Positions 1-12,279 of a stretch of DNA of 64,000 bases are shown piece by piece. The notes beneath the pieces were generated by a model. It was not told where the DNA came from, did not search any database, and worked only from the letters and a program-made list of their open reading frames with translations. The stretch spans positions 18,982,607-19,046,606 of the forward strand of contig NC_026656.2 of NCBI RefSeq assembly GCF_000004075.3, given 5' to 3'. Position 1 is the first letter of the stretch. The number at the start of each line of letters is the position of its first letter. This DNA is from Cucumis sativus. Taxonomy: Eukaryota; Streptophyta; Magnoliopsida; Cucurbitales; Cucurbitaceae. A program made the position numbers and the translations under genes.

Positions 1-81
1 CCCGAAGACCTGGAAGAACACGCAGAAATGACACGTTTCCACCCCGAACCTACTACAAGTAGTGCCGCAGTGTATTCTTAA
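1..81 (+). CDS. 3' end of a gene that starts outside the window (unidentified)
   Basis: Frame 1 is open from the first base to a TAA at 79-81 and would encode a 26-residue C-terminal tail rich in Glu, Thr and Ser, ending in AAVYS. Base composition is clearly richer in G+C than the AT-rich DNA that follows, and the next 350 bases look like a 3' untranslated region, with T-rich stretches and no long ORF. I do not recognise the family from so short a tail. It could also be untranslated sequence that is open by chance. Confidence 0.4.
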   Translation, partial: PEDLEEHAEMTRFHPEPTTSSAAVYS

Positions 82-3000
82 CGATAAATCTTGTTATCAA
101 TCCAGCTTAGAAGCTTTGGATTGTGATGATGGTGACAAACGTCGAGTTCCTTCCTACATCAAATAGCTCGTTAATCATCTAGTAACTTCGTTCCATTGCC
201 CCTCCCTGCCCTCGTCGCACTGGGGAAGAATGGTGGTCATGTAATAATGAAAAATGTTGAAACAAAGCATGCATTAGAGGGCTTTTTTTTTCTACTATAA
301 GCATGTTTGTCTGTTTGGTATTCCAGAAACCTTTGTTTGGCTGTTCTTGTTTGTTCTTGTAAATAGTTTGGTTTGGATTATGGAACCTGTTTCTCTTTTT
401 AAATTAGAATGTTTCTTAGATCCTATTTTACTTGCAATGTTGAATTTCTAATCTCCCCAATGTTACCAATCCTGATCTATCACAATTGGGGGGAGCTTAA
501 TGCAATCAACATAGGTAGTTTAAAATTTTGGTTCAAGTTACATTCTATCTAACAAGATGGGGTTTGTAGGTAGGTAATTAGTCCCCATTGGTGTTTTTTC
601 TCTCTTTTCATTAGAAAGAACAACTCAATTGATTTCTTTTTCCCAAGTAGGTTTTGGATTGAAATATAAAATACATCAATGACATAGAATGAAAAAAGAA
701 AATGGAAGTTGAAAAACTTATTATTAAAACATTCACTTTTAAGAAAAGAATTAATTTGGTATACCATTTTTGGAAGGAAAAAATTGCACTTAAGAGTTTC
801 ATTTTTCTGAAAATGGGGCAATTAAACATCATGCCTCTTTAACATGTTGAGACTTTATGTATTTAGAATAATGAAGTTTACTACAAAATAACATAATCAA
901 TTTAGAGAATGGAAGGGAAAAAGAAATAAAATGACCAAAAAGGTGGTTTTTCTAAAAGAAATTTATGAAACCATCATTGTAGTGTTGACATCTTCAAGCA
1001 TTCTTGTGGCTGTTATTGTTGAAGAAGAAACTTAGGATCTGTGTGTGTTAGAATCATAGTGGACTCCAAGGGCTTCACCACTAAAATGCATCCAAGTTGC
1101 TATAAGAAATATGATATTCCCCATGGCAATTATAATACCCTCTCATTTCAACCTTCCAAAAGATTGTATTTTGGAGGTGAACGAAAAAGATTGCTCCATT
1201 CGACACATACCTAATCTCAATCCACAAAAAGATTCTCCTCACCTTCACATGCCACTGATAGTATATATCTATATATATTTTGAAGAAGAATGTCACTTTC
1301 AAAACAACATCACAATAACACACCAGCCTAGTACTTGCCATAGGTACTTTGAATTAGGGTCAAAACAATATAAACTTTCGCGACATGGAACAAGACCTAA
1401 TTCAAATCACGGAGCCAACAAAGAAACTATTGAGAATATAATATAAGTTACAAGCAATGAAGGAAGTCGAGACAAACAAATTGCTTTGCTCTCTCGTCAT
1501 TGATGATCGAACATATTTCACACCTATCGATTTTGTACATAATAATGACGTAAAATTTTCCATTTTATCCTTACATTTTGATTCCGACTTCTCATATATC
1601 TTAAATTGTCCTCTATAATTGTCCTCTCTCTATATCTATAAAGAATGCACACTAACATTTTGGAAGTATGGATTGTTTCCCACCAAGAGAACTCCATTGG
1701 AAATGATGAAGTGAGATGAAAATTAGAGAGAGACGACAAAGAAGTTTGTGGTTTCTTTTTCCTCTTCATGAAGGCCTTCAAAAGGACAATGGCACCATTG
1801 ACTATGATACAGTTTTGCTATGACACCACATTTACTATCAGTCACAATGAATCTAAACTTTGAAAGGACTAACAAATGGAGATATCCAAATGATCAATTA
1901 CATTCAAATATAAATCTCAAATAATAATATCATTCTGCCCTTCTTTATTCACTTAATTAAGTTCTCCAAATCTCAACTCAAATCATACTTCTTGCTTTTT
2001 TTCATTAACAAATTACAATAACTCTACCAACCCAACAAAATTTAACACACACCAACTATCTCGTTTTTTCTTTTCCTAAGGTACGTTTATCTTATTTTTC
2101 ATCAAAATTAAAACCTTACATTAATGTCAAAATAAGAATAGTAAATCAATTGAAATAATTTTTTTACAATTAACACACAAGAAATAGGTTAATTATTAAA
2201 AGAAAAGAAAAGTAATATGTAATTAGTAAAATTAGAAAAGGAAGCATCTAAATTTCTAAGGTACTAAAGACCTAAGTGTTAGGTGTAAAAAAAAGGTCAA
2301 AATTAAAACAAACAAACAAACCGACCTAATCAATGGCTATTTAAGTATTTATTGCTACAAAATGGCATCTACATCTAGGGCTGTTTTTTCTCTTATTTTT
2401 AATTAACTAACACGTTTACACGTATATAAGTATATATCGACCACGAACAAAAACATTATAAATTCAAATCTCTACCTATCATTTAATTTTTAACTTAAAA
2501 TGTACGTAGTTATCGTGTTGACATAACATCAAAACGTATGGAGAGGTCTACTAATCTATATAACAAGACGTTTTCGAATGCGATTAAAAAGTTTGGTTCG
2601 AGAACTACATAGCTAGATACCGTAACGAAATTTATGTAAAGGTTTGTAAGAGAGATATTGTATAATCCCACTTCCACTCGCATACATGGACATTTATTAG
2701 TGATTCTCAAAAGGGTCATTTGATTCAACATTGGTTGTGTGTGCCTTGAAATCTTACACTTATTTAATGACTGACATTTTCTTTTCTTCTTTTGGAAGAT
2801 CCAAACAACTTGGCTCCATTATTATTCATAAGAATGGAGAGAGAGAGAGATCAGAGAGGAAGAAGGAAAAGCCCTAAAAATGGACCACTTCATTCATATA
2901 TCTCAAATGAGACATATCATACAAATTTTGTAATAATGTATACTTTTAACCTACCCCTCTTCAATAATTTACATCTTTGCTTTGCTTTCTTTAGACCAAA

Positions 3001-3398
3001 CCCCATTCCATTTCTTTATCAACTCTAGTTTTAAGGAAACACTCTTATAGTTACACTTTATACCCCTTTTTAATCCAATCTATTGTATCTTTTTTTAGAG
3101 CGTGTCGGTCGTTTATATGATTTCGACTTAACTTTGTAACATATAAATAGTTTTAAGTTTTCAATTCTGTAAAATTTGATTAAGAAATGATCTATTATAG
3201 ATTATTGTTTTTCTAATTTTATTAATATTGTATTTAGGATTGAAGTAGAAGCATAGTTTTTAACACAGTATATGATAAGAACTAGATGCCTAGGATGGGA
3301 AAGTTACAATATAAAACCAAACCCTAAAATATGCAACTTGCATAAAAGGTGAAACTGATGAATCAAACAACCCCAAGTGGGTTTAATTTTGTAAACAT

Positions 3399-3423
3399 AT
3401 ATATACACACACACACACACACA
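3399..3423. repeat. TA/AC dinucleotide microsatellite
   Basis: A short TA run passes directly into about ten AC units. Confidence 0.9.
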
Positions 3424-5181
3424 GAAGAAAAAAAGTGCATCAACTTGTACTTATCAATATATGCAATTTGCCAATTGCCAACATTAGTTACCCTAAAGTA
3501 AATAGTATTTTAGGTGAAAATACTAGTGGTTCACGTTGCACTCTGCTCTTTCACATTGTTCAATGATGGTAACTTTTTCGTTTGTATAACAGTATTTTCT
3601 ATTATCTTAGTTAAGGAGTATACTGTTTCATTCCAAAGTATTTTTAGGTAAAAAGAAAATTATGAAAGAGACGTTGAAGTATTTGTCAAACTCAAACTTT
3701 TACAGCTAAAAATTTGATCTCTTTGGCTCTTAAGGGACCATCTCATTAATATATCTTTAGAGCTTCCTTTTTGGCTAAAATTTTGAGGTTACAATGTCGT
3801 TTTTTATGTGTCCCCACTTAATTTCCCTTTTCCCCTTTTCATAATCTCTTTTTAGTCTCACATTCCTTCATTCGTATGGTTTTCTTTTGATTATTTACGA
3901 ACCTCTTTATCACTGATACATATCATGACATGTATCAATTGAACTATACTCACTTTAGCAAGAATAATAATCATATGTATAATAAAGAACAACAAGAAAA
4001 ATGTGTATTGATTATCGTTGAAATATGTCCATTTTATGAACAAATTGTAATTAAAGGTGTAATATTGTTTGAATTATGGGATATTAAACTACCCATCAAA
4101 CCCTATTTCCTCCACATCTCAACTAGGCATGAGATTCATTAAAAGAGTTTAGAAGAAAAATGATGAGAAAGCTTGAAATTGTGGGTATGCAGTTTGGTCT
4201 GTGATTTCAAAGCAAATTTTCATCTATTTGTATTAGTTAAAAAGTACAATAATTTAAGTCATACAACATCATCATCATCATTTATTGCCCACTATATTAG
4301 TACCAATTTTATTTTATAATCTAAAATATAAATGTAAGAGAGTAATTAATTAAGGATTTGAAATATTAAATTAACTAATTATCTTTTAAGTCATGTGAAA
4401 TTAATACTAGATTATATATATATATATAAAATTAAAATGGTAGGTTTGTTTTGTAAAAAAAAAAGAGTAAGGCAAGTTGGTAAAAATGGGAGTGAGGTTG
4501 AATTAATTTTTGTTTGAATCCAAGAGTACAAAAGCGTCATTATAAGTATATGAAGATGGAGAGTAAGATTCTCCGCCCCACAAAATCCCTTAATTCATTT
4601 CCTTTTTTCTTTCTCTTTTAGGGTCTCTTCAACTAATTTCACTATTCTCTTTTTACCCTTTATAGCAACCTCCCTCTTGTTTTCATTTTCACTAAATTAA
4701 TAACAAAATTTTCATTCTTACATGTTAAAATTTTGAAAATTGTTAACTATTTTAATCAAGTTATATATATATATATAGTCTTTATTCGCAATAAACTTGT
4801 ATCATTATTATTTGGAAGGTTACGAACCACAATTCAAAACTCCTACTATTTGTCTAAAGAGATTTATTATTGTTAATAACTATTTAACTATCTTATAATA
4901 TTGTTTTTTAGCTCAATAATGATGAAGGGTAAGTAATGAAAGGGTGAATGTTATATTAGGTAAGAAACTAATGAGCTTTATTTATTATTGTTATTATTTG
5001 AATTAAAAGATGGGTTGAAAATTAGGATTTAGAAAGTAATTAAAAGTATAGAAAATGAAAAGACACAAATACCCTTTCATTGGATTATTATGTAAAGTGG
5101 GACAGCTGTGCAAAATGGTAACTTTTGACCCTTTTTCCAATTTAAATATAACAAACAACTTATATTAATAAAAACAAAATA

Positions 5182-5184
<3 letters not shown>

Positions 5185-5223
<39 letters not shown>
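5185..5223. repeat. TA dinucleotide microsatellite
   Basis: Uninterrupted TA repeat of about 19 units in intergenic AT-rich DNA, likely length-variable between accessions. Confidence 0.95.
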
Positions 5224-5227
<4 letters not shown>

Positions 5228-7878
5228 TTTCTCTATAGTATTAAATTTACTAGCCAATAATATATAATAACACACAAATAAAAATATAGCAATAAATAAT
5301 AAACATATTGTTTAAAAATATATATTATTTACTAATTTCTATATATATGAATAATTTTTAAATAAACCTTTAAAAAAAATATTTGCAAATATGATAAAAT
5401 ATCACAATTAATTTGTAATGTACCACAGTAGACTAAGATAGACTGCTGAATATATACATGTGTATCTATCATGGTGCAAGTAAACATATAGATGATAATC
5501 TATCTTGATCTAGTGCCATATTTTTATTGACATATTTGTCGACATCCATATTTAAATTTTTTTAATATTATTCTTTTATTAAAAACTTAGATGTTTCTTA
5601 AATTGAAAACTAAATAATAATTTTTTTTGAAAAATTGCATCAAATGACAAAAACAATTAGAAAAAAAAATTCATAGTACATATTTTTACATATTGCGAAT
5701 ATGACAAAATTAATGATATCGTGGCTATCAAACAGTAATCAAATGGTTATCTATTTTTAAATTTGCTACTTTTGCAATTTAGAAAATAAGTGACATGAAT
5801 CGTGTTATAATAAATTAAAATATTTATAAGATATAACAAAATTTTGAATTCTATAAAAAACAGTCTTCTATCACTACAATATATCAATAATAAAATTTGT
5901 TTTTCACTATATGTTGTAAGTATTTTGTAAAATTTGTTATCTTTCAAAATCTATTCCTAAAAATTGTTTGCACATGAAATATTAATCTTTTTTTTTTTTG
6001 TTAAAACCAAAAGAAAAAGAAAAGAAGAAGAAAGAAAGAAATGGAGAGTGGGATTTGTTTGAATAATGTGTATGAATGTTTTCCAAGTTGTATACGTCTC
6101 TCTTGTCTAATTGTTTCCACCAAACTTCAATGTCATTCTCTCTTTTCTATCTCTCTCATGTCTTCATCCATCTCTTCTAAACCTAAACCTCCATTCTCTT
6201 TAGTCTCTATTCATATTTTCACCATTCTCATCTTCTATTCGTATTATCTTCACAATCAAATTTCCTAATAATCTCTTTCTCATTATTATATAGATTTTGT
6301 TACATGCCCCATACATTGACACCTGTCCCTTCTCTCTCTCTCTCTTTTTAAATCTTATACATCATACATACATTTATAATGATAATTAATCAAAGTAGTG
6401 GTTAGATTGACCATTTGATACATTTTGTTACTTTGTATATACACACACCAAAGTAATACAAAAATAAAATATATATATCTTCACTAATCATGTCCATTCA
6501 ATGTATATTAAGTATATAAAAATAAGACTACGAAAGAATGAACAATAATTTAATTTATGGACCAATATGTTGTGAACAAAACATATGGATGGGTCCATGA
6601 ATATTTATATGGTTCTAGCTAGAGCATGGACTTCATTGGCAAGATGGTAGGTACAAGGTTTTGCACCTATTAATATAATTAATGTGTTGAGTTGTGATCA
6701 TTAAATTAAAATACTCGTTTGAGATTAAAATAAATCTTCAAATTTTCTAAAATAATAAACCTTTTATAATTGAGTATACGAGGGGGCCTAAATTGACAAG
6801 ATTGCATGCTCTATAGTCTCTATAAAAAACAAACGACATAGAGTATGTCTTTTAAAGTTTGAATAATATTGCAAATTACAGAGTGTTACACGTGCACATT
6901 GCGAAAATCATTTTAGACATTTTAAAGCCATTTGGAGGTTGCCACAACGTAAAGTTATACAATAGGTGTAAAAAGTAAACAATTGAATAGTTTACGTCTA
7001 CAAATATTAGATCGAACTATTTGCAAATAATGAGCTTAAAAGTCTACCTAAATATAAGTTCACAATTCTCAAAATACTCATTCTTCAATAACTTCTTATT
7101 CATTGTGACTGTTACGACAAAGTTACTTTTATTATCTATAGAAGAGTTTTGGTTCATATTATTACGTGGATAAATTGATATTAAAAAAGACTTATTTTTT
7201 AAAACAATTTTATAGACTATTTGAATACTTTTGCCTTCTTTTATTTTTATTTTTAAATAATATGTGTGTAGAATGGACGAATACAAACTTAGAACGCTTT
7301 GATCAAAACAACACATATTAATGCATCTTTGTATATATTAAGATGGAATATATTGAAGTTACATAATCATTTGTCACACAAAAATTAGGAAAACAAAACT
7401 TATATAAAACCTTCGAATTATAATTTATATTATTTTGAAAATCCACTAATTTATAAACACAATTATCTTTTTGGGGAAAGTATGAAAGTGAGACCTAATA
7501 ATTGATTTACACCAAATTTAGAACCTAATGAACAATCAATTTTGGAAAACAAAATAGAATTGAAACATATATATGGTAAATATGGTATTTATTTTTAGAA
7601 GAAGTAACCTTATTTTGTATTAAATTTGTATGATGATTTGCATTTTTAAAAATGAAAAATAGTGGGTGGTGTGGAAAGTAGATAAAAGTTGGAGGGTTAT
7701 AAAAATTAGGATTTTATTCAATTAGAAGAAAAGAAAAGAAGAAAAAAATTGGTGTGTCCCGCCGAAGCCAATTGAGTTGAAGGAGATTCCTATGCCCTTT
7801 TTCTTCTCTCACTTTTCTTTTCTATTTTCTTCCTAAATTTTCTCGCATTTTCCAATCATTTTCCTTCGTTTTCTCTTC

Positions 7879-7885
7879 TATAAAT
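7879..7885 (+). promoter_or_regulatory. TATA box of the bZIP gene
   Basis: TATAAAT lies about 165 bases upstream of the conserved uORF start. It is followed at the expected distance by a pyrimidine-rich tract of CTC and TTCTCC repeats (about 7910-8000), typical of plant leaders. Transcription would start near 7905-7915, giving a leader of roughly 440 bases that contains all three uORFs. Confidence 0.55.
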
Positions 7886-8009
7886 TCACCCTTTCCCCAC
7901 TTTCTCCAACCTCCTCCTCCTTCTCCTTCTCCTTCTCCTTATCTCTTCTCCGCCGCTCTCTCTCTCGCCCCCGTCCTACTTCTGCCCTTTCATTACCCCT
8001 TCCTTTTAG

Positions 8010-8063
8010 ATGCTCAATTTCTTGCTATTGATGTTTCAGCTTCATGTCTCCTATTCTCAGTGA
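8010..8063 (+). promoter_or_regulatory. uORF1 in the bZIP leader (17 codons)
   Basis: ATG at 8010 opens a 17-codon reading frame that ends at TGA 8061-8063. It overlaps the start of the conserved sucrose-control uORF (8044) in another frame, so ribosomes that initiate here terminate past the next uORF start and would tend to bypass it. The start context is weak (T at -3). Leaders of Arabidopsis group S1 bZIP genes are known to carry several small uORFs around the conserved one. The peptide itself shows no conserved feature I recognise. Confidence 0.6.
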
Positions 8064-8169
8064 AATTCTCCTTTCCGGTTTTATGATCAATTCCTCTCTA
8101 CGCCGCCGCACTCATCTCGTTCAATCTTTCTCTGTTGTCTTCCTCTACTGGTTCTACGTTTTCTCATGA
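8044..8169 (+). CDS. Conserved sucrose-control uORF (SC-peptide) of a group S1 bZIP mRNA
   Basis: ATG 8044 to TGA 8167-8169 encodes 41 residues, beginning MSPILSEILLSGF and ending VVFLYWFYVFS, with a central LRRRTHLVQSFS. From memory this matches the conserved-peptide uORF of Arabidopsis bZIP11/ATB2 and its relatives almost residue for residue. In that family the nascent peptide stalls ribosomes when sucrose is high and so represses translation of the downstream bZIP (sucrose-induced repression of translation). A second in-frame Met is at codon 14, and both starts have weak context (T at -3), consistent with leaky scanning. The stop codon lies 181 bases before the main ATG. No intron is needed. 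Identification is strong; sugar control in this species is inferred from the family. Confidence 0.96.
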   Translation: MSPILSEILLSGFMINSSLRRRTHLVQSFSVVFLYWFYVFS

Positions 8170-8192
8170 ACTTCCTTCATTCTTCTCCCTAA
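8166..8192 (+). promoter_or_regulatory. uORF3 overlapping the SC-uORF stop (8 codons)
   Basis: ATG 8166-8168 overlaps the last sense codon and stop of the conserved uORF (TCATGA arrangement) and encodes 8 residues before TAA 8190-8192. A ribosome finishing the SC peptide sits directly on this start, so it could add to control of reinitiation at the main ORF. That role is inference; the overlap is seen in the sequence. Confidence 0.5.
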
Positions 8193-8350
8193 GATCGATC
8201 ACACCAGATCCATTCATTTCTATCCTTATAATCATCCTTTCCATTTAGGTTTTTCTCTTTCGATCGACTATAAGATTAGATCATCTATATATATAATCTG
8301 TAATCGCTGTTTCTAAGTTTTAATTAATTGTTATCATCTTCATCATCTCT

Positions 8351-8848
8351 ATGGATTCTGCAAGCGGAAATAATTCCTCGGGTTCTATTAGGCTTCAAAA
8401 CTCTGGTTCCGAGGAGGATTTGCAGGTTTTGATGGATCAGAGGAAACGGAAAAGAATGCAATCGAATCGCGAATCAGCGAGACGATCTCGGATGAGGAAG
8501 CAACAGCATCTTGATGAATTGATGGCGCAAGTGACACAATTAAAGAAAGATAACGCTCAGATTCTTTCAAATATCAACATTACATCGCAGCTTTTTATGA
8601 ATGTCGAGGCTGAGAACTCGATTCTGAAAGCTCAAATGGCAGAACTCACGCAGAGATTGCAATCGCTCGAGGAGATCGCTAATTGCATCAACACCGGCGG
8701 CAACAATGATGGCGGATTTGGAGAAACGGAGGAGGAGAAAGCATTTCAGATTCAAACTATTGTGGCCGCCGATAGCTTCATGAACTCAATGAATTTCTTG
8801 TATGTCAACCAGCCAATCATGGCCACCGCTGATATCTTCCATTATTGA
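8351..8848 (+). CDS. Group S1 bZIP transcription factor (bZIP11/bZIP44 type), 165 aa
   Basis: Single-exon gene. The basic region around residues 31-50 (RKRKRMQSNRESARRSRMRK) carries the plant N-x7-R signature (Asn39, Arg47). A leucine zipper follows with heptad positions Leu57, Leu64, Ile71, Thr78, Val85, Leu92, Leu99 and Leu106. The C-terminus (NQPIMATAD) matches the tail seen in S1 factors. These proteins bind ACGT-core and related elements, prefer to heterodimerise with group C bZIPs, and reprogramme amino-acid and sugar metabolism under low energy. The ATG at 8351 is the first in frame after the leader and the length fits the family (about 150-175 aa). The gene lies 181 bases downstream of its sucrose-control uORF, which is the main regulatory feature visible. 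I cannot decide between bZIP2, 11 and 44 orthology from sequence memory alone. Confidence 0.96.
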   Translation: MDSASGNNSSGSIRLQNSGSEEDLQVLMDQRKRKRMQSNRESARRSRMRKQQHLDELMAQVTQLKKDNAQILSNINITSQLFMNVEAENSILKAQMAELTQRLQSLEEIANCINTGGNNDGGFGETEEEKAFQIQTIVAADSFMNSMNFLYVNQPIMATADIFHY

Positions 8849-10029
8849 GTAGTATTGAAGCTTTAATTTCTTGATCTGATCTATTTGTTAGAAAAATGTG
8901 AGTCCATGTTTCTGGTGATTTCCATTGCAAACAAGAACACAAGATCACAAGAACTAGAAATGGCCGAGAGGGGGCCTTAGTTGAAATTATTTTTGTAAGA
9001 GGGGGGTGGGGCATTTGTGCAAATCTCTCATCATCAAACTTAACACATTCCTCTTTTAATTAATATTGTTTATGGATCTAACCCCATATTTACAAATTCT
9101 TAATTCTCTCCTTCATTGATTTTATTTCTAAAATAATTGGACATTGATACCTTTTTGTCATATATATATATAGATATCTATTTAAGAACTTACCAAACCC
9201 TTTTTTACCTTTTGATGAAGATATTTCATATTTCCATATTTAAAAAATGTCAAGCTTTCAACTAAACAAGTTATATATTCATGAGCTGTCAAACAATTAG
9301 ATCAATGAAATATTAATTCAATATCATTTACTCCTAAGTATTCCTAAGTATTGCTTTTGTTTATAAAGTGTGGTAATTCATATAGTCATAGAATTATATA
9401 TAAAGAAAAATTCAAAGGAGGTGGGGGGAATATGATATTAATTTAGTTTGTACTTTTTGATTTGAGAAGGGATATAGAAGTGCTTTTGGTTGGTTATTGA
9501 GGGCTTTTTGATAAATGATTGGTCAACAATATTACTTGGGTTATTTGGATAATTGGCCCTAAATTTTGAAGAAAGGGACGTGTGGCTTCCCACTCAAATC
9601 AATATGCATATGGTTGCTTATGGTTGGGGTTCAAATATCCCTTTTTTTTCTTCTTTCTATTCCCAACCACTTCTCTATCTTCACATTCAATTCCATTTCT
9701 TTTCTTTATCACATTTGAAAAAAAAAAATCACTTTTATTTTGGGTTAATTTGACCTACTTTAATGATTAAACATATAGATTTGATAATCACATGTTGAAA
9801 ATCGAGGCATGTATGATGATTTATAATGAAAATTGAAAAACTAGTGATAGTTTCTTGAAGTATGATATGATATAACAATGTATGTTAGGATTTTTAGTCT
9901 TTCAACCCATGAAAAATCTTGTTATTACTTTTATTTTAGTTTATTGTGTTAAGAGGGAAGATTTAGTCGGCCTTTAATTGACCTTTTGATTGGTGATTTA
10001 TAAAATATTATCATTTTTTCTAATGAAGT

Positions 10030-10283
10030 GTTACAAAAGAAATCCTTCTTTGATTTGATAATTGAATTCTTAACAAGGTTGATATCTTGATTGTAATAAA
10101 ATGTCAAGATCCATAGAATACATTCCATAGAGCTTATATATTACTATAGTTTAATTGTTACAAAAGAAATCCTTCGTTGATTTGATAATTGAATTCTTAA
10201 CAAGGTTGATATCCTGATTGTAATAAAATGTCAAGATCCATAGAATACATTCCATAGAGCTTATATATTACTATAGTTTAATT
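10030..10283 (+). repeat. Tandem duplication, two 127-bp units
   Basis: Units at 10030-10156 and 10157-10283 start at GTTACAAAAG and end at AGTTTAATT. By eye they differ at only two positions (T/G near the start, T/C in the middle). Such high identity indicates a recent local duplication. No ORF or terminal inverted repeat is associated with it. Confidence 0.95.
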
Positions 10284-11850
10284 TCTACTTTATATGTTTA
10301 GAAGAATACGTGGTTGTAATTAAGTTAGACTTTTTTCTTTCTTCAAAATTAAATGAGGTGAAGATATCAAATCTCAAACCTCGAAATGTGTAGAATTTAT
10401 AATAATAATATTTATAATAGTGTGTTATTTTTTTTTATCGATATAAGTATCTGTAACATATATTTTTTTTATATAAACAAACCTAATTCAACTCATATAT
10501 ATATATATATATTATATTAACTGAGTTTAAAATAAGTACTCTTTTTTTTGTTGTAATAATACAAAATGCAAAACTATTTCAATGTTCTTTGAATTAATGT
10601 CGTTTGTTAAAACCTACCAATATATATTCTTTATATAACACAAATGATGATGATTATTATTATATGTTGACAAATTTTGATGAGATGATTAATTAATTGT
10701 TTAAAGTCTCGTAAATTATGGAAGATTTGGAACCCTGAGTATAATAAAGATGAAATATCATGTGAAGTGATGCTAAAATAAAAGTGTTTGTTTCTTAATT
10801 ATTGGATGAACAACAACTCAATAATAGTTGTATTATACAAACAAATCTAGAGACAATCTTCTTTTCTTGACCCAAAAGAATGCCAAAAACGAAAGAGTGA
10901 GGTTAAATAAAAGTTCAAGTATGATTGATCTTTAAGAACAAAAATTAATTCACAATTCTTGAATTGTTTGGATACCGTAAACCACTCGACCATCCAAACA
11001 CTTTTTATATTGAATTGCTTTATATGATCGATCGAATTTCATATATAAATATATAAAATTGAAAAACAAATTATAAAAGAACAGTCAACATCTCCTCAAG
11101 TATCAATTTAAATCTTATCAAGCTACCTTTCACAAAATCACACTTCACAACGTTACACTATGGTCGTTCATGACTACTTTCCATATTCCACTACATCTTT
11201 AATAGAGAGAGTTAAAAAGGAAAGGAGAGGCAAGTGGAGAGATAAGAAGCCTTATGTGTTTGATACTCAGTTTGTGGCTTCTTAGTGCAATTAAGGGTCA
11301 GTACTTTTTTCTCTTTTACAAAAATTCTTATTTAAATAATAATGTTAATAATAATTAAAAATAAAAATAAAAAAAGCTGATTTTTTTCTAACTCCCATGA
11401 ACTAAAAATGTGGGTCCCCCTCTCTCCAATTTTTTTTATAGAAAAAGTAAAAATGTTAATTAATTTACTTAATGTTTTATTTTATACTATGCTTTTTTTT
11501 TTTTTTTTAAATTTGATTTTTAACTTTTTCCAATTTGACTTCACATTGGTTGATGTAATGTTATATATAGACAAAAGAAATTTCTTATGCAACTATTTAT
11601 TTATTATTTACTTAAGACTTCAATAATCTACTTTAATGTTTTGTCTTTTTAATCTTCGTTTTAGTATTTAACTACTCTTTTTTATTCTAAAAATAATAAT
11701 TTGTTTGATTCCTTTGTATTCATCTTTTAAGGAATCAAAATGGTCATTTTTTTATAAAAATGAACTAAAATTGATTAAAGTTTAGATATTACATTGATTA
11801 AAATTCAAAAGTTGAGGTTAGATATATTTTTTTATTATCAAAATATTAAT

Positions 11851-11855
11851 AAAAA
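11851..11855 (-). terminator. RNA polymerase III terminator of tRNA-Leu
   Basis: Five A residues on the plus strand give a T5 run two bases after the tRNA 3' end on the minus strand, the usual Pol III termination signal. Confidence 0.75.
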
Positions 11856-11857
11856 GT

Positions 11858-11941
11858 TGTCAGAAGTGGGATTTGAACCCACGCCCTCTCTCGAAGACCA
11901 GAACTTGAGTCTGGCGCCTTAGACCACTCGGCCATCCTGAC
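11858..11941 (-). tRNA. tRNA-Leu(CAA): tRNA-Leu, anticodon CAA
   Basis: Class II tRNA of 84 nt on the minus strand. The acceptor stem GTCAGGA pairs with TTCTGAC, with discriminator A at 11858. The D arm matches the A box (TGGCCGAGTGG). The anticodon stem CCAGA/TCTGG encloses the loop CTCAAGT, giving anticodon CAA. A long variable arm is present, and the T arm GTGGG-TTCAAAT-CCCAC holds the B box. There is no intron and CCA is not encoded, as expected for a nuclear gene. It does not match the plastid tRNA-Leu(CAA) sequence as I remember it. Confidence 0.96.
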
Positions 11942-12279
11942 AATTTTGAAATGAGAAAATGATTCATTTAATACAATATATATGATTTGAAAATTGAGTT
12001 AAAACAAACTAAATTTTATGAGTTAAAAGTTGATCATGAATTCACCTAAAGTAATTTAAATCAACTCAAAATTAATATCATTTATTTAATTTCATGTCTA
12101 TTTTAGATCATTTGTCCTAAAGAAAACAAAACGACCAAGTAAATCCAAGCATAACTCAATTGTTATTGCTAAAAGCATTAATAATCATCCTAAAGTTCGA
12201 GTATTCAATCTTTTGCGCACAATTTTTAACACAAAAAGGTTCATTTATCATCTACAAATATGAAGGTCTCCCACTCCCT
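11942..12279. other. Spacer between tRNA and the epimerase-like gene
   Basis: AT-rich sequence holding the upstream flank of the tRNA and probably the 3' UTR of the minus-strand gene that ends at 12280. Nothing else is recognisable. Confidence 0.6.

Larger units (their letters stand above)
82..7860. other. Gene-poor, AT-rich intergenic region
   Basis: About 7.8 kb without a gene I can support. The first few hundred bases are probably the 3' UTR of the gene ending at base 81. The rest is AT-rich with scattered microsatellites: AC repeats near 3400-3423, a long TA run at 5185-5223, short GA and TC runs. ORFs of 60-110 codons occur on both strands, but they are low complexity, lack splice-linked partners and resemble no family I know. 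The last kilobase probably holds the promoter of the bZIP gene. Confidence 0.7.
8849..11857. other. 3' UTR of the bZIP gene and intergenic spacer
   Basis: The first 200-300 bases are probably the bZIP 3' UTR. The remainder is AT-rich with no supportable gene. It contains a 127-bp tandem duplication (listed separately) and TA runs near 10496-10511. Confidence 0.7.

Noticed and set aside
1111-1446. 111-codon plus-strand ORF in the left gene-poor region
   Set aside because: No recognisable domain, AT-rich composition, an embedded TATATA-derived YIYIYF run, and no promoter or splice context. Probably open by chance.
5185-5223. Regular repeats as a CRISPR array
   Set aside because: They are simple dinucleotide microsatellites in a plant nuclear genome; no spacers and no cas genes.
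6041-6268. 75-codon ORF with a purine-rich leader
   Set aside because: Composition reflects TC-rich simple sequence; no homology recognised and no supporting signals.
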